Origin: a virus
Virus record (IMG/VR): IMGVR_UViG_3300028800_000198
Span: 1 to 37,896 of that record
Reading direction: 5' to 3' (one strand)
Length of the DNA: 37,896 nt
Below the pieces are notes generated by a model that did not search any database, had not been told where the DNA came from, and saw nothing but the letters and a program-made list of their open reading frames with translations. Positions 1 through 8,687 of this stretch are shown in pieces (within the stretch, counting starts at the first letter, position 1; each line of letters starts with the position of its first letter). Position numbers and translations under genes: made by a program.

Positions 1-46
1 TTTCGTAGGTTAATTTTGTCGTGCACGACAAAATTAACCTACGAAA
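1..46. repeat. Perfect 46-bp palindrome at contig start (probable fold-back)
   Basis: Bases 1-23 are the exact reverse complement of bases 24-46. The second copy of this region at the right end (from 37771) carries only the right arm and is preceded by unrelated sequence. The left 22 bases are therefore either a fold-back artefact of sequencing or assembly, or a real variant end. I favour the artefact. Confidence 0.85.
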
Positions 47-148
47 AAAGGACAACCCATGTCAGGGATTACCAATATCAACAATATGGCGCCGGAACTG
101 CCGCTTCAGTTTTCTGAAGATTTGCTTTCCACGCCAATGTTTAACCTG
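23..148. repeat. Terminal direct repeat, left copy
   Basis: These 126 bases are identical to 37771-37896. They include the capsid gene ribosome binding site and its first 30 codons, so the end of the window is the same locus read again. The simplest reading is an assembly overlap of a circular or circularly permuted genome of about 37,748 bp, not a biological terminal repeat. Confidence 0.93.
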
Positions 149-1012
149 ATTCACTCCTTTGGATCGGATCTACACCATGCGCAAGCGCATATCGGCAAAA
201 CTACTCGGATGAGTAGATACGAAAGACTTTCCACCGACGGCGGACAGCTAGACGGTTCTGGTATTGATCCAGCTCCTGAAGTTGTCGTTCGTACAGATAT
301 CGACGCCACAATGGAAATCTACGCTAAAACCGTTGTTATCAACGAACAAGTAACTTTATACGAAAATGATAAAGTCTTAACGAAATTCACATCATTATGC
401 GGTCAGTGGATGCGCGAGAAAGAAGATCTCTTAATGAGAGACCTTTTTGCTTCTTCGCCATCTTACATTAACTGCGTAGGCGGTGGAAACGGCGATCAGC
501 CAAGCAACATCTCTAGAGCTGATATTAACAACATCGAACGAATCTTGCTCAACAACGATGCAAGAACGATGGTTGAGTCTATCAATGCAGATCTGAAGTT
601 CGGCACTGCGCCAACTCGAGATGCATTCATCGCTCTTTGCAGCACCGATTTAAGCTCGGATCTGCAAAACGTGTCTGGTGTCATTCTGAAGAATGCATAC
701 CCAAGTCAAGAAGGACTAAGACCAGAGGAATATTGCTCAGTGAGCCGTTTCCGATTCTTTGTCTCTTCACGAGGCATCGCAACGCCTGGCGCATCTTCTA
801 GCGGAGCTACAGTTTACAGCATTCCAATGTATGGACTGGAATCTTTTGCAAAGATCGAACAGAACCAATATTCCGCAATTCTGGGATACAGACCGCCTTA
901 CGTTGTTTCTAGCGTAGCGCAAAACTCACAGCTTTATGCGAAGTTCGCCATTGCGAGAGCCATCACTAACCAAAACTGGTTATCCGGTTTGAACGCAACA
1001 GCAGCAGCATAA
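59..1012 (+). CDS. Major capsid protein, N4-gp56 family
   Basis: Likely the shell-forming major capsid protein, 317 residues. The order of features fits the N4-gp56 capsid family: an N-terminal stretch with TPMFNLIHSFG, a TTRMSRYERL segment, a VRTDIDATMEIYAKTV strand-rich segment, then a helix ending in LLMRDLF. It begins after a clear AAAGGA site. On the circle it directly follows the scaffold gene (36902-37621), the usual scaffold-capsid order. The next head gene starts 11 bases downstream behind GGGAGGA, so the two are probably co-expressed. The family call comes from pattern recognition, not a search. Confidence 0.85.
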   Translation: MSGITNINNMAPELPLQFSEDLLSTPMFNLIHSFGSDLHHAQAHIGKTTRMSRYERLSTDGGQLDGSGIDPAPEVVVRTDIDATMEIYAKTVVINEQVTLYENDKVLTKFTSLCGQWMREKEDLLMRDLFASSPSYINCVGGGNGDQPSNISRADINNIERILLNNDARTMVESINADLKFGTAPTRDAFIALCSTDLSSDLQNVSGVILKNAYPSQEGLRPEEYCSVSRFRFFVSSRGIATPGASSSGATVYSIPMYGLESFAKIEQNQYSAILGYRPPYVVSSVAQNSQLYAKFAIARAITNQNWLSGLNATAAA

Positions 1013-1023
1013 GGGAGGATCTC

Positions 1024-2016
1024 ATGGCTTTTACTATTATGACACAAGGCTCTTTCACCTCTACGGGTGTAGGGCAAAAGATTAATCTCCCAAGCTCGGC
1101 AGATTATTTTAGAGTGCAAAACCTTACTCAACTAGCTACCACACAGGCGACAGGCCGTGGAGTCATGTTTGAGTGGTACAACGGCTTAACCGCCGACGAT
1201 AACGCGATTAAATGGAGTAAAACTAACTCCACTAGCGCTATGAATTTGAGCCTTGCTACTTCTGGTGGATTCACTTATGTGACTACTTCCCCAATCGTAG
1301 AGCCTCAAGCTGCAAACGCCATCACAGCTATTACAGCTGCGGGGCCTGCCGTTGTTTCTCAGACAAACACCTATTCCGAAGGCGATTTCCTGAGAATTTA
1401 TAACACAACTGGCATGCTGCAAATTTCCGGCATGATTTTCCAAATCAGCTCGGTTTCTGGATCTGGTTATACCTTAACAGGTCTAGACGCATCCGGTTTC
1501 GCAGCTCCTGGAACAGCTGGTAATACTAGAAGAGTTTCTAAGTATGCAGCTGTAGAGCCTGAATATCTCTATATCACGGATATCAGCCAAGCACAGCAAG
1601 CAGTTGTCACGTTCTCTGTAGATCCTTCGCTCTTCTATGTCGTTGGCATGAAGATGTATTTCAGCGTTCCATCATCTTTTGGAATGGCCGAAATGAATAG
1701 GCTCACTGGAACAATTGTGGACGTTGACTCTACAAACTATCAAGTCACTGTAGATATCAACTCTTCAGCGTTTACAGCGTTTGCTTTCCCAGCTTCTACA
1801 GCATCGCCAACAGCTCAACTTTGGGCCGTTGCTGCGCCAGCTGGAGCACAGACATCCTATGATCCAAACACTATGGTTCAAACGGGATATAACTTCACGC
1901 TTCAACCTTTCCATACTGGGCAATTTACCCCTTACATGTTTTTAGCAGCCGGGGCGCAATCGCCTGCAGGAAGTGCTAATGATATAATTGCCTGGCAAGC
2001 CTTTAAGCAAGAGTAA
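1024..2016 (+). CDS. Head-associated structural protein with FCCH-like domain
   Basis: A 330-residue beta-rich, Ser/Thr/Ala-rich protein encoded immediately after the capsid gene, with a strong GGGAGGA site 5 bases before its ATG. Around residues 205-245 it has a GMKMYFSVPSSFGMAEMN segment followed by a GTIVDVDSTNYQVTVDI strand pair. This resembles the small beta domain annotated as E1 FCCH-like in many phage structural proteins. Position and low charge suggest a decoration or minor head protein, but no specific role can be read from the sequence. A similar domain occurs in the large protein at 3585-5864. Confidence 0.7.
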   Translation: MAFTIMTQGSFTSTGVGQKINLPSSADYFRVQNLTQLATTQATGRGVMFEWYNGLTADDNAIKWSKTNSTSAMNLSLATSGGFTYVTTSPIVEPQAANAITAITAAGPAVVSQTNTYSEGDFLRIYNTTGMLQISGMIFQISSVSGSGYTLTGLDASGFAAPGTAGNTRRVSKYAAVEPEYLYITDISQAQQAVVTFSVDPSLFYVVGMKMYFSVPSSFGMAEMNRLTGTIVDVDSTNYQVTVDINSSAFTAFAFPASTASPTAQLWAVAAPAGAQTSYDPNTMVQTGYNFTLQPFHTGQFTPYMFLAAGAQSPAGSANDIIAWQAFKQE

Positions 2017-2022
2017 AACAAG

Positions 2023-2040
2023 AGGGGGAGAAATCCCCCT
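2023..2040 (+). terminator. Hairpin between head genes, possible partial terminator
   Basis: AGGGGG and CCCCCT form a 6-bp GC-rich stem around a six-base loop just after the stop of the second head gene. There is no strong T-run behind it, so full termination is doubtful. It could reduce read-through, or block 3' decay and so keep capsid mRNA more abundant than downstream message. Confidence 0.4.
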
Positions 2041-2057
2041 TCAATCTTAGGTATTCA

Positions 2058-2480
2058 ATGAAATTTGAGAAAAAAGTAACAGCATCCGGCGAAGAGCACG
2101 GAATGATTAAAACGCTGGCTAATTCTGTACCGGCACATAAATTTGAAAAATTTAGTCCCGAAAGGAAAACGCAGCTAGAAAAAGAAAAAGTTAGAGATAA
2201 CAGCGTAGTAAGCGCCCGTTATATCAATCACAGAGGCCCCCACGAGAGGCTAACAAAGCCCTATATGCGATGGGCTGGCGATCCAATCCAGATTTGGCAT
2301 TTGATCCCTGGTGAGACTTATGAAATGCCCCTCGGCCTTGTTGAAGAAGTGAATAAGGCTCGTATGCCAAAGCGCAGCGAGGTTTTAGATTCGCAGGGCG
2401 TTCCTACAAAAAAAGACGGTCAAGCAGTACAGATTCATGAGCTTGTCCCAGTAGGTTTTACAGAATTAAAAGCATCGTAA
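2058..2480 (+). CDS. Hypothetical virion-region protein, 140 aa
   Basis: I do not recognise a family. The N-terminal half is charged and Lys/Glu-rich (residues 1-55). The middle is conserved-looking, with NHRGPHERLTKPYMRWAGD followed by an IWHLIPGETYEMPLGLVEEVN segment. It lies between the head protein and the adaptor-like gene, and the next gene begins 16 bases after its stop, so it is probably part of the capsid or head-completion set. No membrane segment or signal peptide is visible. The ATG at 2058 has only a weak upstream purine stretch. Confidence 0.7.
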   Translation: MKFEKKVTASGEEHGMIKTLANSVPAHKFEKFSPERKTQLEKEKVRDNSVVSARYINHRGPHERLTKPYMRWAGDPIQIWHLIPGETYEMPLGLVEEVNKARMPKRSEVLDSQGVPTKKDGQAVQIHELVPVGFTELKAS

Positions 2481-2496
2481 TTTGAGGTCTTAGAGT

Positions 2497-3585
2497 ATGG
2501 CTACACCAGTATCCCCAACAAATCCCACTGTTTCAGCTATACGTACTAAGGTAAGACGGCTGACCGCCTCATCATCCGAAAGTGCCCTCTCAACAACTCT
2601 CATCGATGAAGCGATCAACACTTTCTATAATAATGATTTTCCTTATGCAATCAAGCTTGATCAGATGCGCTCGGTATTTACGATCTTTACCACGCCTTTT
2701 CAAGACAAATATCCTGTAGATGTCAATTACCACCAATCGTTTAGAGATCCGGTGTATTTTGAAGGGGTTCAGGGCAATTTTTTCAAAGATCGAAACAGTT
2801 TTTATAATTTATGGCCTAGATGGCCCAGCAAATTCCAACCGATTGAAGGCGATGGCACAACCCAGCAGTTTAATTTTACGATCCAAGGGCCGTTTCTTTC
2901 CAATGAAGTTGTTTTAGGAGGAGTAGATGTTTCAGGCGTGGGGATCCACATTCATGACGATACTTTCGGTAATCTTTATTGCAATACTCCGAACCCTGTT
3001 GTTTCTGTTCCTGTCTACAATGCTACTTATCTTACCGGGCCTAATGAGGGAATGCCAATTCCTGGCATGTACAATGTAAATACTCAAAACCCCGGGCTAA
3101 ACACAAAGATCTATGTAGGGACGGTCAATTACATTACAGGTCAATTCATTGTCGATACGGGGCTTGCTAACGTAACTTTCGCAGCAGGAACAACACCAAC
3201 CGTGTGGGTTTCTACCTATAACCCAGGCCGTTCTTATAGCTGTCTTTACTGGAATAATTTTATCGAAGTGCGTCCAGTTCCTGACGATACCTACAAAATA
3301 GAAATCGAATGCTATCAAACACCCGTCCAATTTATGGAGTCTACGGATATCCCTATCTTGAATCAATGGTGGCAGTACATCGCTTATGGGGCTGCTATGG
3401 AGATCTTGAGAGAAAGACAGGATCTCGAAGGCGTCGAGAATCTCAGAGAAGGATTTATGAGACAAGAAGCCCTTGTGCTTGAGCGCCAGGGATCGGAAGA
3501 GATTGGGGTCAGAAACCAAACAATCATGAGCAGTTCCTTTTCCGGGCAAGGTTGGAACCAATTCGGTTACGGAGGTTGGTTCTAA
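2497..3585 (+). CDS. Probable head-tail adaptor/connector protein
   Basis: 362 residues. The N-terminus is helical (TLIDEAINTFYNNDFPYAIKL, about residues 35-54), and the C-terminal helix about residues 290-330 contains WWQYIAYGAAMEILRER. Between them is a large aromatic, beta-rich insert. A helical start and a late helix of the IAYGAA-E-L type are typical of head-tail adaptors of SU10- or P22 gp4-like phages. It sits between the head genes and the nozzle-like gene, as an adaptor usually does. A GAGG site precedes the ATG at 2497. The stop overlaps the next start by one base (TAATG), so the two are translationally coupled. Confidence 0.6.
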   Translation: MATPVSPTNPTVSAIRTKVRRLTASSSESALSTTLIDEAINTFYNNDFPYAIKLDQMRSVFTIFTTPFQDKYPVDVNYHQSFRDPVYFEGVQGNFFKDRNSFYNLWPRWPSKFQPIEGDGTTQQFNFTIQGPFLSNEVVLGGVDVSGVGIHIHDDTFGNLYCNTPNPVVSVPVYNATYLTGPNEGMPIPGMYNVNTQNPGLNTKIYVGTVNYITGQFIVDTGLANVTFAAGTTPTVWVSTYNPGRSYSCLYWNNFIEVRPVPDDTYKIEIECYQTPVQFMESTDIPILNQWWQYIAYGAAMEILRERQDLEGVENLREGFMRQEALVLERQGSEEIGVRNQTIMSSSFSGQGWNQFGYGGWF

Positions 3586-5864
3586 TGGGTAAGTACATGC
3601 CGACTTACATCAAGGCCATGCAAGAAGGTCTTGTACAGGAGAGAGTGAATTTTCTACTGCCGGATGATGCTTATCCCGTTTTGGAAAACGCCTATCTTTT
3701 CCGCGAGCGAATCAGAAGAAAATCCGGCTGCGATTTCCTGGGCAGATTTAGACGAGTTTTGACCGCTCAAGCCTTGGGAAATAGCTCTGCTTCTCCATGG
3801 TCTTTTAACCTCTTTACTCTAGCCTCTATCACAGAAACTACCGCTTCTTTAGAAATTGGTAGCACGGTTATTAGAGTTGCGACAGACACATTTGCCGATC
3901 AGGGTAATGGCACTTTGAGGAGGCAAGACGGAAATGTAGCCAGCACAATCAATTATGCAACGGGGGCCATCAGGCTCGAGATGCTAGTTGGGGCTGGAAA
4001 TGCAGCGACTGCCGATTTTAATTATTATCCTGGTCTCCCCGTGATGGGATTAAGATCCAGAGAAACCACCAGCATTAACAACCAGCCAACGGTTGGGTTT
4101 GATACCAAATATGCCTATCAATTCGCAGGCAATCAATGGCAAGAGTTCATCCCCGGTACAACTTGGTCAGGAACAGACTACGATTTCTTTTGGTCAACGA
4201 ATTACTGGGTTAATGCAAGCAACGAAAAACTTTTCTGGGTCACGAACTTTTCAGGAAGCGCAGGCGATCCAATACGCTATACGAATGGCCCCGCTGGTTC
4301 TTGGACAACTTTTGCCCCTCAGATTAGCGGAACGCCTACCTATTTAGAGCAATGCTTAACGATCGTTCCTTATCGCTCAAGATTGGTGGTCTGTAATACA
4401 TGGGAAGGAGCCACTTTAGCTGGTTCAATTAATTTCCCTCAAAGAATCCGATGGGCAGCGATTGGAACCCCATTGCCTTCTCAAAATGCGAATGCTTGGC
4501 GAGATGACGTTCCCGGTCAGGGAGGTTACATCGATGTCCCTACCTCTGAAGATATTACCTCGGTCGGGTTTGTGCGCGATAACCTTGTTATCTTCTGCGA
4601 ACGATCTACCTGGCAGTTGAGATATACCGGAAGATCGATCCAACCTTTTCAGCTCGAAAAAGTGAATACAGAGCTCGGCGCCGATAGCACATTTTCCGCC
4701 GTACAGTTCGACACTTCTTTAGTGGGCATAGGCGATAAAGGAATTGTCCAATGTGACAGTTTCAGTTCAAAAAGGATTGATATCAAGATTCCAGATCTTG
4801 TGTTCAATTTTAACAACAATAACCAAGGAGTCCAACGTGTTCAAGGCATTCGCGATTTTATCAAAAGACTGGCTTATTGGACTTATCCTTACGTACCCGA
4901 TAACGGTCTTTCCACGACTTATCCTAATCGACGTCTAGTTTACAACTATGAAAATGATTCTTGGGCGATTTTTACTGATTCTATTACTGCTCTGGGGAAT
5001 TTTCAGCCTGCCTCATCCGCTACTTGGCAAAACACCGTAGAGCCTTGGGAGACCCAAAATTATCCTTGGGTGTCTAGACCCTCTTTGCTTCCCACGATCA
5101 TTGCAGGGAATCAAAAGGGCTTTACTTTTTACATAGACAATCAGATCGAAGGCTCTCAGGCCGACAACGATCCTACGCTAAATATTGAAGCGATCACAGG
5201 AAATGGAATCGCCTCCCCTGTTTCTGTGACTGTCACAAATCATAATCTAGAAAACTTTTCCATCATTGAAATCAGCGGAATTGTGACGGGGACAGATTTC
5301 GATGATATGAATGGGGGCGTTTATCAGGTAGAGGTAACAAGCGCAGACGCTTTCACTCTCTGGGTATACCATCCTTTTTCTCAAAATTTCTCTCAGCCCT
5401 ATTTTCACGCCTCTGGAAGTTATATCGGAGGCGGTGTCATCGCCATCAGAGATAATTTCCGCATACAAAGCAAGAAGTTCAATTTCTTGGATGATGGGCA
5501 AAATATCCAGCTAGGATTTATTGATGTCCTTCTAAACACCACAGATAGCGGAGCGATCTCTTTAAACGCCTATATCGATTACAACGATTCCGATCCCGTC
5601 AATCAGCTTCCCCAGAACATAAGCCCAGACAGCTTACAACCCGACACTTTCTTTAATACAACTGTTCCCACTTCTCAAACAAGCGGCATCAACTCAACTA
5701 AATGCTGGCAACGGGCTTTTTGCGCTGCGAGAGGGAATTTTATCACCGTGGAATGGACTTTAAGCCCATCCCAAATGAACGGCAGTGAACAGAAACAAGA
5801 CGTCCAAATCTTTTCTCAAATCCTATGGATGAGGAAAGCGGGACGACAATTAGTTAACGCATAG
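3585..5864 (+). CDS. Large tail nozzle/tubular-like structural protein
   Basis: 759 residues from the ATG at 3585, which I chose over an upstream TTG because GGAGG lies 9 bases ahead and the ATG overlaps the previous stop. The N-terminus contains NFLLPDDAYPVLENAYLFRE and RIRRKSGCDFLGRF, a pattern I associate with tail nozzle or packaged-DNA-stabilisation proteins of podoviruses. The middle is rich in aromatic beta strands and may be propeller-like. About residues 545-600 resemble an FCCH-like domain (TVTNHNLENFSIIEISGIV). It probably forms the tail tube or nozzle below the adaptor. The structural role is fairly sure, the exact name is not. Confidence 0.65.
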   Translation: MGKYMPTYIKAMQEGLVQERVNFLLPDDAYPVLENAYLFRERIRRKSGCDFLGRFRRVLTAQALGNSSASPWSFNLFTLASITETTASLEIGSTVIRVATDTFADQGNGTLRRQDGNVASTINYATGAIRLEMLVGAGNAATADFNYYPGLPVMGLRSRETTSINNQPTVGFDTKYAYQFAGNQWQEFIPGTTWSGTDYDFFWSTNYWVNASNEKLFWVTNFSGSAGDPIRYTNGPAGSWTTFAPQISGTPTYLEQCLTIVPYRSRLVVCNTWEGATLAGSINFPQRIRWAAIGTPLPSQNANAWRDDVPGQGGYIDVPTSEDITSVGFVRDNLVIFCERSTWQLRYTGRSIQPFQLEKVNTELGADSTFSAVQFDTSLVGIGDKGIVQCDSFSSKRIDIKIPDLVFNFNNNNQGVQRVQGIRDFIKRLAYWTYPYVPDNGLSTTYPNRRLVYNYENDSWAIFTDSITALGNFQPASSATWQNTVEPWETQNYPWVSRPSLLPTIIAGNQKGFTFYIDNQIEGSQADNDPTLNIEAITGNGIASPVSVTVTNHNLENFSIIEISGIVTGTDFDDMNGGVYQVEVTSADAFTLWVYHPFSQNFSQPYFHASGSYIGGGVIAIRDNFRIQSKKFNFLDDGQNIQLGFIDVLLNTTDSGAISLNAYIDYNDSDPVNQLPQNISPDSLQPDTFFNTTVPTSQTSGINSTKCWQRAFCAARGNFITVEWTLSPSQMNGSEQKQDVQIFSQILWMRKAGRQLVNA

Positions 5865-5871
5865 GTAAAAT

Positions 5872-6489
5872 ATGGTATTCGATCCCAACCGCCCGATAGC
5901 CTCAGAAAACTTATCTGATTCTCAACCTCTTTTGCTCTCGAACAACCGGGCGCTAGACACAAGTTTCGGCGTAGATCACTATAAGTTTAGCGATGCATCA
6001 GGAAATAACGGTTTCCATAACCAAGTAACGACTCCCGTCTTTGTGGACAACCCTGCCACTGGAAATCCCCCTGTAACCGTCGCAAACCCCGTTTTTTTCG
6101 GCTTTCAGCAAACAGCTAACCTTGGAGTGCTCCAATACTCGAGAGGCCCAAATAACGCCGTTATAACGCCTTTAACGAAGATCTATTCACCATCTACGCC
6201 AATATCCATTGGAAATAGCAGCTCGACACCTTTGCTAGATTTTACAGGGATTGTATTGGCGCAAGCTTTGGTACTTTTCACATACACTTTAGTTTCAGGC
6301 GGTACCTTTAATCAATTATGGTCAGTGAGATATCAAACAGGCCCATCAACGACCGTTGTATCATACAATACTTTTACTCCCGGGCTAACACTAGAATTTT
6401 CTGGAAGCGTTCTTTCGATTGTATCTAACAATGTGGGTGCATCAACCAATCTTTTCTGGACCCTTGATTTCCAAAGGATTCAGACATGA
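5872..6489 (+). CDS. Hypothetical virion protein, 205 aa
   Basis: No family recognised. It is a low-charge protein rich in Asn, Thr, Ser, Pro and Val. Residues 30-60 contain SFGVDHYKFSDASGNNGFHN, which resembles the head-binding or tail-anchoring start of fibre-type proteins. The C-terminal half (110-200) is predicted beta strands. It lies 7 bases after the nozzle-like gene and overlaps the following gene by four bases (ATGA), so it belongs to the tail operon. It may link the tail to a fibre or form part of the tail tip. Confidence 0.65.
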   Translation: MVFDPNRPIASENLSDSQPLLLSNNRALDTSFGVDHYKFSDASGNNGFHNQVTTPVFVDNPATGNPPVTVANPVFFGFQQTANLGVLQYSRGPNNAVITPLTKIYSPSTPISIGNSSSTPLLDFTGIVLAQALVLFTYTLVSGGTFNQLWSVRYQTGPSTTVVSYNTFTPGLTLEFSGSVLSIVSNNVGASTNLFWTLDFQRIQT

Positions 6490-6956
6490 CGACAAGCCAA
6501 AGCGAGAGCCTTGAATCTTTTCTTCCTATGTATCCTTTCATCCCCGAAGAATGGGAACAGGCAAGGCAGTTCTTAACCGAAACTTTGAAAATGACGGCTA
6601 ATAGTACGAACGTCAAAGAGATCGGCTGGTATTTAGAAGAAGAGGTAATTTCAGGTAAGCAGTTTTTCCCTGGGATAAATGTTGAGACGTTACCAGGACA
6701 GTACCGAACCATTTTCAGAAAGGTTATTAATTTTTCTCCTTTGGCTATTGGGGTGAATTCAAAACCTCACGGCTTGACAATCGATGCAAATTTCCGTTTG
6801 ATAAATCTTTATGGCGCAGCATCCGATACGGGCGCATTTACGGGAACGCCTATTAATCAGCCAAATATTAATTATGATGCTACAAACATTAACATAACCG
6901 CAGCAGCTGTGTACCAAGTGGCGCAGGCTGTTTTTGAATACATTTACGAGAGTTGA
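6486..6956 (+). CDS. Hypothetical tail-region protein, 156 aa
   Basis: No named family. Helical N-terminal part with YPFIPEEWEQARQFLTETL (about residues 16-34), then NVKEIGWYLEEEVISGKQF, then a beta-rich domain that ends in a helix (AAVYQVAQAVFEYIYES). The pattern resembles small proteins seen next to tail nozzle genes in other podoviruses, but I cannot assign a function. The start ATG overlaps the previous stop (ATGA), indicating translational coupling. Confidence 0.65.
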   Translation: MTTSQSESLESFLPMYPFIPEEWEQARQFLTETLKMTANSTNVKEIGWYLEEEVISGKQFFPGINVETLPGQYRTIFRKVINFSPLAIGVNSKPHGLTIDANFRLINLYGAASDTGAFTGTPINQPNINYDATNINITAAAVYQVAQAVFEYIYES

Positions 6957-6958
6957 TT

Positions 6959-7504
6959 ATGAGTTCATCTAGAGATTTCTGGCTAGGAAGCCCAGGGAAA
7001 ATACAACAACAATCTACGCTCGGCAAAGAACAGCAAGGGCTTTACCAGCAGCTTTTAGGTTCGGCGGGAGGCCCGCAGGGTGGGGCTTTTGGAGAAGCGG
7101 GCGATTATTATAGAAACTTGTTATCTAATAGGGGGGGGGATTTCGAAGCCTTTGCAGCCCCTGAGATGAGACGCTTTAAAGAGGATATCATCCCTAGCCT
7201 AGCGGAGCAATTTGCGGGCGGTGGGTATGGCGGTATCGGAGGAAGCGGGTTTAGAAATGCCGCGACTAGGGCCGGGACTGACTTATCTGAAAGGCTGGGA
7301 GCTATTAGGGCGGGGCTAAGGCAAAGCGCAGCTCAAGGGCTTATGGGTATAGGTCAACAGGGACTAGGAAATTACAATGAGAATTTCTATATGCAGCCTA
7401 CAACTGGATTCTTGCCCGCTTTGAGCATTGCTGGAGCAAATGCAGCGGGATCAGCTCTTGGGACAGGTGCAGGCATGGCTTTAGGCAAGAAGTGGGGAGG
7501 GTAA
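6959..7504 (+). CDS. Gly/Ala-rich probable internal virion (ejection) protein, 181 aa
   Basis: I use the ATG at 6959, two bases after the previous stop; a TTG two codons upstream is less likely. The protein opens with a Gln/Gly-rich region (about 10-50), has an amphipathic helical core (FAAPEMRRFKEDIIPSLAEQ, then an Ala/Arg-rich helix about 95-125), and ends in an Ala/Gly-rich hydrophobic segment (about 145-180). A soluble helical core with a membrane-active Gly/Ala tail, placed just before two more helical proteins, is typical of podovirus ejection proteins. This is an inference from composition and position. A run of nine G at 7130-7138 is a possible indel site for sequencing. Confidence 0.55.
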   Translation: MSSSRDFWLGSPGKIQQQSTLGKEQQGLYQQLLGSAGGPQGGAFGEAGDYYRNLLSNRGGDFEAFAAPEMRRFKEDIIPSLAEQFAGGGYGGIGGSGFRNAATRAGTDLSERLGAIRAGLRQSAAQGLMGIGQQGLGNYNENFYMQPTTGFLPALSIAGANAAGSALGTGAGMALGKKWGG

Positions 7505-7508
7505 AAAA

Positions 7509-8684
7509 ATGCAAATATTACCTCAAAGAGACCTCGGTGGACAGATTGGACAGGCCTTGGGATCGGGGCTTTCAGAATCGTTTTCTAAGAATTTTCAAAC
7601 TAGCAGACTTTCTAAAGCCTATAAAGATTTTCAAAAAGATTTTGACATTCCTAAATTGCTAAGAACACCTGGAGCTGCTGAAGCTTTGCCAAGTCTATTC
7701 CCTTACATGAAACAAAAGGCCGACCAAGCAGCAGCGCAAAAAAGAGCAGAGAGAGATAGTTTAGCGGCTCAAGGCATATCTACAGAAGGAGGCTTGCCGG
7801 GGGCTTCAAATGTGGAAGAGTTTGGCGCAGGAACGGAGGATAGATCACAAAAATTATTTCGCCCTACCGAGCAGCTTATTGAAGAAAATAAAGGGATTTT
7901 GACAGAGCCAACATCTGCGCAAATTAGAGATCTAAAAAATCAATATATGCAGGACAATCCCCTTTTAACTGATAAAGAAGCAGAAGAAAAAGCCAGAGAC
8001 GAACTAAAAACAAATCGTGAATCTCAACAATCAAGAATAAATGAAGCTTTAAAACTTGCTAACGAAAATGTTGGACAAATACTTGCTACTTCAGGATTAA
8101 AAGATACTTCCAAATTAGAAGGTCAAATCTTAGAGAAAGTTGAACAACAATTAAAAGCCGACGTAATCCGAGGAAAAACACCAGATGAAGCATGGAACTC
8201 CATTAAAGGTGCTCTCTCTGACATGAGCGCAGCTTTAGCCAAATTAAGAGGCGGAAGCAAATGGGGATCGAAAGCAGAATCTAATATAAAGGCAGCTTAC
8301 CAAAAATTTGAAGATCTGGGATTGGGGGATAGATTCCCATTATATGCAGCAGAAATGTTTGATATACCAGTAATGACAGCATCTCAAATTGTTGAACCAG
8401 TAAAGAACAAAGAGTTCATTAAAGATGCAAAGTTATTTAAGTTAGGAAGAAGTTACGATAAAATGGCTAATTCTATCAAACCAGAAGATAATATAGCCTC
8501 AATGATGGACTATTTGAGCGATAGAGGATTAGACATAGCAAAATTCAGAGACGCAGTTTTATCAAATAAAAAGCTATATGATAAATTAACCTCTACTCAA
8601 AAGACACAATTACTAGAAGCATTGCCAACGGCTAATGACATAATGGACAAAGAATTTTTTAAAGTAATAGGAAGAGGGGGATAA
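7509..8684 (+). CDS. Helical probable internal virion (ejection) protein, 391 aa
   Basis: Strongly alpha-helical, charged and without cysteines. The N-terminus has an Arg/Gly/Gln-rich start (RDLGGQIGQALGSGLSESF), and long Lys/Glu/Gln-rich helices extend from about residue 60 to 240 with coiled-coil character. No enzymatic motif is visible. It is the middle of three consecutive genes of this type between tail and KTSC genes, where P22-like phages encode proteins ejected with the DNA. I infer an internal virion protein. The gene begins behind an A-rich stretch without a good Shine-Dalgarno. Confidence 0.55.
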   Translation: MQILPQRDLGGQIGQALGSGLSESFSKNFQTSRLSKAYKDFQKDFDIPKLLRTPGAAEALPSLFPYMKQKADQAAAQKRAERDSLAAQGISTEGGLPGASNVEEFGAGTEDRSQKLFRPTEQLIEENKGILTEPTSAQIRDLKNQYMQDNPLLTDKEAEEKARDELKTNRESQQSRINEALKLANENVGQILATSGLKDTSKLEGQILEKVEQQLKADVIRGKTPDEAWNSIKGALSDMSAALAKLRGGSKWGSKAESNIKAAYQKFEDLGLGDRFPLYAAEMFDIPVMTASQIVEPVKNKEFIKDAKLFKLGRSYDKMANSIKPEDNIASMMDYLSDRGLDIAKFRDAVLSNKKLYDKLTSTQKTQLLEALPTANDIMDKEFFKVIGRGG

Positions 8685-8687
8685 TTT

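Noticed and set aside
3097-3561. 154-codon leftward open frame opposite the adaptor-like gene
   Set aside because: No recognisable motif, no suitable start site, and it covers a well-supported gene in an operon of tightly spaced genes.
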